Shown in pieces: positions 6,811-10,355 of a stretch of DNA of 10,355 nucleotides. The position numbers and the translations under genes were made by a program. The notes under the pieces were generated by a model. It was not told the origin of the DNA and made no database searches. It was given only the letters and a program-made list of their open reading frames with translations. The stretch is from Alphaproteobacteria bacterium (GTDB lineage Bacteria; Pseudomonadota; Alphaproteobacteria; Rhodobacterales; Rhodobacteraceae): NCBI GenBank assembly GCA_024277955.1, contig JAJRUE010000091.1, positions 1-10,355 of the forward strand. Direction: 5' to 3'. Numbering within the stretch: the stretch's first letter is position 1; every line of letters begins with the position of its first letter.

Positions 6811-8427
6811 GTGGCAGCCTACACGCGGTTTCCCAAGGGCAGTTCGCGGTCGCGGTTCGCGCGATCGCACGGGGCCGCGGATTCGGCGGGTCCGGTTGCG
6901 GATTCGGACGCCGGGCGTCAGGCGGCGCCGGCCGAGGGGCGCGGCAGCGGGTTCGCGCGCGGCGCGGCGGCGGGTCAGCCCGGCGATCGGGCCGGGCCTC
7001 AAACCGGGCGTCAAACCGGGCCAGACGACGACCGGCCCGGCGAAACGGCGGCGCCAGAGCGCGGCGCGCGCGCAGCGGCCACGCAGGCGGATCAGGCCGG
7101 CATCGCCATGCGAAAGCGGCTGCTGACGCTGTTCATGCTGACCCTTTTCACGCCGCTGATGATCAATCTGGGGTCGTTGTTTCTGAACCCGCACCGGATC
7201 TACCTGGTGCTGGCCTTCATCCCGCTGGTTCTGGCCTGGCTGGGCGGCAAGGCCGGGCGGCTCTACCCCACCGACTTTCTTTTTCTGGGATATGTGCTGT
7301 GGATGGCGGTCAGCATTTTCGCCGTTCACGGGGTGTCGCGCATCCAGCTGATCGGCATCAACACGATCGAAGCGTTCGGCGCCTATCTTGCCGGCCGGAT
7401 TCTGGTGCGCGGCCCCGAGGAATACAACCGGCTTCTCAAGGTTCTGACCATTGCGATGCTGATTTTCCTGCCCGCGGCAATCATCGAATCCAACACCGGC
7501 ATACGGATCTTTTCGAAGATCGCCGATGCGATCGGCCAGACCTATGGCTGGGTCCATGCCCAGCCCTACTACCAAAAGCGCATGGGCATGTATCGTTCGC
7601 AAATGGTCTTTGAACACCCGATCCTGTTCGGAGTCTTTTCGGTCACCACCTTTGGCCTGCTGTATTTCCGCACGCGCCCCAACGGCAAGCTCTATGGTTT
7701 TCGCGCCGCGTTCCTGTCGGTGGGCAATACCTTTTTCGCCCTGTCGAGCGGCCCGCTGCTTTCGTTGGTGACCCAGATCGGCATCGTCACCTGGGACAAG
7801 ATCATGCACGGCATCCGCAGCCACTGGAAGCTGCTGATCGGGCTGGTCATCTTTGGCTATGTCTTTGTCGATGCGCTGTCCAACCGCACCCCGTTCGAGG
7901 TGTTCATTTCCTACGCCACCTTCAACGCCGGCAACGGCTACATGCGGATCATCATTTTCAACGCCGGCATTCAGAACGTCTGGGCCAACCCGATTTTCGG
8001 GCTGGGGATGAACGACTGGGTGCGCCCGTCCTGGCTGCCGCCCAGCGTCGACAATTTCTGGCTGCTGACGACCATGCGTCACGGCATCCCGGGGTTCCTG
8101 TTCATGGCCGGGGCGATGCTTGGCACCATCATCGGGCTGGGGCGGCTGCAGATTTCCGACCCGGTGATCGCAGCCATGCGCAAGGGGGCTGTGGTGTCTT
8201 TCATCGGGCTGGCGCTGTCGCTGGTCACGGTGCATATCTGGGGGCCGACCTACGCCTATGTCTGCTTCCTTCTGGGGGCCGTGGGCTGGATCCGAAACTA
8301 CGGCGAAAAGAAGAGCGACACCCCGCGGGGCCAAGCCGGCTCCCCCCGCCAGACCCCCGAGCGCGCCGCCGGACCCAGCCGCATCAGCGCCGGACCGGCA
8401 ACGTCCAGATTTCAAGCCGACAGGTAA
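6811..8427 (+). CDS. O-antigen ligase/polymerase-like (Wzy/WaaL-type) integral membrane protein
   Basis: The product has 538 residues. Such proteins polymerise or ligate lipid-linked glycan units at the periplasmic face of the inner membrane. Residues 1-100 are low complexity (Ala, Gly, Arg, Asp, Pro, Gln) and probably disordered and cytoplasmic. About ten to eleven hydrophobic segments follow, the clearest near 103-122, 129-146, 155-172, 211-227, 270-286, 351-366, 428-446, 459-476 and 480-495. Between them lie RMGMYRSQMVFEHPILFG (257-274), like the Arg/His-Pro region of O-antigen ligase domains, and WANPIFGLGMNDW (391-403), like their second conserved Gly-rich loop. Residues about 500-538 are polar. 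The GTG start rests on GAGGAA ten bases upstream; if ATG 7108 is used the protein has 439 residues, a common size. It ends six bases before the acyltransferase ATG. Ligase and polymerase cannot be told apart by eye. Confidence 0.82.
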   Translation: MAAYTRFPKGSSRSRFARSHGAADSAGPVADSDAGRQAAPAEGRGSGFARGAAAGQPGDRAGPQTGRQTGPDDDRPGETAAPERGARAAATQADQAGIAMRKRLLTLFMLTLFTPLMINLGSLFLNPHRIYLVLAFIPLVLAWLGGKAGRLYPTDFLFLGYVLWMAVSIFAVHGVSRIQLIGINTIEAFGAYLAGRILVRGPEEYNRLLKVLTIAMLIFLPAAIIESNTGIRIFSKIADAIGQTYGWVHAQPYYQKRMGMYRSQMVFEHPILFGVFSVTTFGLLYFRTRPNGKLYGFRAAFLSVGNTFFALSSGPLLSLVTQIGIVTWDKIMHGIRSHWKLLIGLVIFGYVFVDALSNRTPFEVFISYATFNAGNGYMRIIIFNAGIQNVWANPIFGLGMNDWVRPSWLPPSVDNFWLLTTMRHGIPGFLFMAGAMLGTIIGLGRLQISDPVIAAMRKGAVVSFIGLALSLVTVHIWGPTYAYVCFLLGAVGWIRNYGEKKSDTPRGQAGSPRQTPERAAGPSRISAGPATSRFQADR

Positions 8428-8433
8428 CCATCG

Positions 8434-8925
8434 ATGGCCGAACTGAAAAAGGCAAAGAAACGAGGCCTGAACCGCCTGCGCGCCCTGCGCCGGGTTCTGG
8501 TCGAAACGAAACGCTGGTATTATAACCGTTTGTGGGGAATGGACATTCACCCGACCGCGGAATTTTCCCTGTCGGCCAAGTTTGACCGCACCTTTGCCAA
8601 GGGGGTGCATGTGGGGGCCTATTCCTACATCGCTTTTGAGGCGCGCATCCTGACCCACGACCGCACCCGCGGCCTGTATCTGGACACCCGGGTCGGCGAA
8701 AACTGCTTTATCGGCGGCGCGAGCCTGATCCTGCCCGGCGTGGTGATCGGCGACAACTGCGTGGTCGGCGCCGGGTCGGTGGTGACCAAGTCGGTGCCAC
8801 CGCGTTCGGTGGTGGCCGGGAACCCGGCGCGCATCCTGCGCTCGGACATCGAGGTCGGCCCCTACGGGCGCTTCCCCGAGGCCGACGCAACCGAAAGCGC
8901 CCTGGTTGAACAGGGCATCGCCTGA
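8434..8925 (+). CDS. Hexapeptide-repeat (left-handed beta-helix) acyltransferase
   Basis: The product has 163 residues, similar to short WcaF/maltose-type O-acetyltransferases. It probably moves an acetyl group from acetyl-CoA to a sugar hydroxyl. Residues 1-35 are very basic and aromatic, possibly for membrane-edge or acceptor binding. Hexapeptide turns then run from about 38 to 130: IHPTAEF, VHVGAYSYI, THD with the likely catalytic His75, VGENCFIGGASLILPGVVIG and NCVVGAGSVVTKSVPPRSVV, closing with VAGNPARIL, the usual end of this fold. The tail 136-163 is acidic and variable. The ribosome binding site AGG overlaps the stop of the upstream polymerase/ligase gene, so the two are probably translationally coupled. 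The context suggests it O-acylates the repeat unit; substrate and acyl group are inferred. Confidence 0.9.
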   Translation: MAELKKAKKRGLNRLRALRRVLVETKRWYYNRLWGMDIHPTAEFSLSAKFDRTFAKGVHVGAYSYIAFEARILTHDRTRGLYLDTRVGENCFIGGASLILPGVVIGDNCVVGAGSVVTKSVPPRSVVAGNPARILRSDIEVGPYGRFPEADATESALVEQGIA

Positions 8926-8955
8926 CCCAGGGGGCGTGCCCGTGTCGGCGCGGCA

Positions 8956-8979
8956 ATGCCTCCGGCGGGGATATTTTTG
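8956..8979. terminator. CCTCCGGCGGGGATATTT motif between convergent genes, possible terminator
   Basis: This 85-base convergent gap holds a GC block (CCTCCGGCGGGG) followed by ATATTTTTG and AAAAGAAGAAGG. I recall near-identical GCCTCCGGCGGG(A/G)-TATTT strings as frequent between genes in Rhodobacteraceae (memory, not checked). The GC block followed by T-rich sequence resembles a terminator on the plus strand, though the stem is short. A 6-bp inverted repeat GCCCTG/CAGGGC at 8899-8916, inside the end of the acyltransferase gene, may contribute. Confidence 0.4.
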
Positions 8980-9010
8980 AAAAGAAGAAGGATCTGCGGC
9001 CCGTCGGCGC

Positions 9011-10078
9011 TCAGCGCTGGGGGGTGACCCTTGGTGCGGGTTTGCGCGGGCGGTGGGGCGCGGGGCTTGCCGACAGGTGCGCCCGGGCGCTGTCATCGAG
9101 GCGGGCGAGGACCGCGCCGGGCGGCGCCAGGCCGTTGAGGCCCTTCCACGCCCCCCAGGCTTCGGCGCGACCGGCCTTGATCAGGAACTGGACGATCTTG
9201 GCCGAGGAAAACAGGTAGGACACCGGCACGGCCCAGGGGCGGAACCGGCGCATGAAGATCATCCGGCTGCGGAAATTGAAGTAGTTTGAAAACGGCGTAT
9301 GCGGGCGGGTCTTGGTGCCGCTGCCGATCGAGGTGCCGGCATGGTGCAGCACCACGGCGTCATCGGCGAGGATGATCGGCAGATCGCCCCGGCGAAGCGC
9401 CCAGTCGACCTCTTCATAGTAAAGGAAATAGTCTTCGTGCATCAGCCCGACCCGGTCGATGAAGTCGCGCGAGACCACGAAATTGGCGCCGGACAGGTAG
9501 TCGAGCTCGCCGGCCCCTGGCATCGGCGTTTCGGCGGCCTGGCGGGCGAAATTGATGTTGCTGCACACCCCGGTCCACAGGTTCACCCGCCCGCCATCCG
9601 ACTGGATCATGCCGTTTTCGCCGTGATACAGCGTGCGCCCGCCCAGCATCCCGAAACCGGGGTTCGCCACCGCCGCGCGCCCATAGGCCGAAGCCGTGTC
9701 CGGCCGCGCTTCGCAATCCGGGTTCAGGATCCAGAACTGATCGACCGCGGGGTCGCGCAGCAAATATTCCAGCCCCATGTTGACGCCCCCGGCAAAGCCG
9801 CGGTTTTCGCCGGTGATGATCAGTGTCAGGCCCGGCGCGTCCAGATGCGACTTGTCCAGGAACGCCGCCGGTGTGACTTCGGCCAGCGCGATACCGTTGG
9901 TGCGGGCGAAATCGCGCACCACCTCGCAGGTGCGGTCGGGCGAACCGTTGTCGGAAACCACCACCCGCAGGTCGCCGTGGTCGGACGCGGCCAGGCTGGC
10001 CAGGCAGGCCCCGATCACATCGTCCGAGCCATAGGTGACGATGACCACCCCGATCGGCGGCAACCCCTGGTCTTGCAT
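9011..10078 (-). CDS. Family 2 glycosyltransferase, WbbL/rhamnosyltransferase-like
   Basis: The product has 355 residues. It is predicted to transfer a sugar, often rhamnose in this subgroup, onto a lipid-linked glycan at the cytoplasmic face of the membrane. Visible are IGVVIVTYGSDDVIGACL (9-26), RVVVSDNGSPD (38-48), ENRGFAGGVNMGLEYLL (91-107), the metal-binding-type NPDC at 119-122, LDYLSGANFVVSRD (192-205) and DYFLYYEEVDWALR (216-229), all characteristic of WbbL-like enzymes. Residues about 310-332 are hydrophobic and could associate with the membrane. The start at 10078 is chosen over one 32 codons earlier because AAAGGGG lies eight bases upstream and the earlier stretch is the end of the preceding gene in another frame. 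Its ATG overlaps that gene's TAA by one base (TAATG), indicating coupling. It is convergent with the acyltransferase. Confidence 0.92.
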   Translation of the reverse strand: MQDQGLPPIGVVIVTYGSDDVIGACLASLAASDHGDLRVVVSDNGSPDRTCEVVRDFARTNGIALAEVTPAAFLDKSHLDAPGLTLIITGENRGFAGGVNMGLEYLLRDPAVDQFWILNPDCEARPDTASAYGRAAVANPGFGMLGGRTLYHGENGMIQSDGGRVNLWTGVCSNINFARQAAETPMPGAGELDYLSGANFVVSRDFIDRVGLMHEDYFLYYEEVDWALRRGDLPIILADDAVVLHHAGTSIGSGTKTRPHTPFSNYFNFRSRMIFMRRFRPWAVPVSYLFSSAKIVQFLIKAGRAEAWGAWKGLNGLAPPGAVLARLDDSARAHLSASPAPHRPRKPAPRVTPQR

Positions 10079-10355
10079 TACTTGTGCCCCTTTCTGCGCC
10101 CGCGGCAGGCGCGATCGGCCAGCGGCGCGGCGTCGGACCGGGCGGCCGCGCCATCGGCCGCTTCCCAGCCGCAACGGCGCGAGATCTCGCGCGGGTCGGT
10201 GCTGACGCCGAAAGACTGCGACCGGCGTTTGCCCAGCGATTTCCAGCCGCGCATCCGGTGGAGCGGCAGTTCAATCCCGGTGGCCGAGACCTCCAGCACC
10301 GTGGTGCGCAGCGGCAGGGCCGAACGCCACTTGCGCCGGATGTATCTGTGGGCGC
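10078..10355 (-). CDS. C-terminal end of an unrecognised protein, cut by window edge
   Basis: From base 10353 downward an open frame of 91 codons runs to TAA at 10080-10078. The visible sequence begins AHRYIRRKWRSALPLRTTVL and continues through PLHRMRGWKSLGKRRSQSFG and DPREISRRCGWEAADG to a basic end, CRGRRKGHK. It is Arg-rich with no hydrophobic segment and no motif I recognise. The TAATG overlap with the WbbL-like glycosyltransferase makes it the upstream member of the same operon, so a role in glycan assembly is likely but not shown. It could be the tail of another glycosyltransferase, a sulfotransferase or a modifying enzyme; I cannot decide. Confidence 0.6.
   Translation of the reverse strand, partial: AHRYIRRKWRSALPLRTTVLEVSATGIELPLHRMRGWKSLGKRRSQSFGVSTDPREISRRCGWEAADGAAARSDAAPLADRACRGRRKGHK

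Noticed and set aside
6735..7613. Plus-strand 292-codon frame overlapping the start of the polymerase/ligase gene
   Set aside because: It overlaps the membrane-protein frame, has low-complexity composition and no recognisable domain. The frame starting at 6811 carries the membrane segments and the good ribosome binding site.
5950..9096. Minus-strand open frame of 1048 codons
   Set aside because: It lies antisense to three well-supported genes, and its product is a His/Pro/Gln/Arg-rich sequence with no domain. Long antisense frames are expected opposite GC-rich third positions.

Overview
The window is GC-rich with strongly GC-biased third codon positions. Its proteins look alphaproteobacterial, most likely Rhodobacteraceae (roseobacter/Paracoccus-like). 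The support is the DAO/FAO_M/GcvT fusion dehydrogenase typical of that group, the style of the polysaccharide genes, and a CCTCCGGCGGGGATATTT-like intergenic motif that I recall as common between convergent genes there. The assignment is inference.

Layout. (1) 1-1762, + strand: the 3' part of a dimethylglycine/sarcosine dehydrogenase-like FAD + GcvT fusion gene, cut by the window edge and broken by an apparent one-base loss near 564-569. (2) 1763-2227: a 465-base gap with a possible terminator, a DnaA-box-like 9-mer, a weak promoter candidate and two inverted repeats close to the next gene. (3) 2228-4132, +: a right-handed beta-helix protein with no Sec signal peptide. It has a long Gly-Thr/TDPG repeat linker, a QPLSA triplet and a very acidic C-terminus ending in hydrophobic residues. 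It is best read as a secreted, probably polysaccharide-active protein that may leave by a type I system. (4) 4173-5129, -: a family 2 glycosyltransferase, convergent with gene 3. (5) 5130-5454: a divergent intergenic region. (6) 5455-8925, +: a probable three-gene operon of a GT4-type glycosyltransferase, a polytopic O-antigen ligase/polymerase (Wzy/WaaL-like) protein with a 100-residue low-complexity N-terminus, and a hexapeptide-repeat acyltransferase. (7) 9011-10355, -: a WbbL-like family 2 glycosyltransferase, overlapping by one base the end of an upstream gene that runs off the window.

How it fits together. From the start of gene 3 onward this is an exopolysaccharide, capsule or O-antigen locus. 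The three glycosyltransferases would build a lipid-linked repeat unit at the inner face of the membrane, and the acyltransferase would decorate it. The polytopic protein would polymerise or ligate it at the periplasmic face, and the beta-helix protein would bind, cut or epimerise the polymer outside the cell. The dehydrogenase at the left edge belongs to one-carbon/methylamine metabolism and looks unrelated. No tRNA, rRNA, CRISPR array, transposase or integrase was seen. Nothing here is clearly a new class of system. The most unusual items are the beta-helix protein with its repeat linker and tail, the operator-like palindromes in front of it, and the extended N-terminus of the polymerase/ligase.
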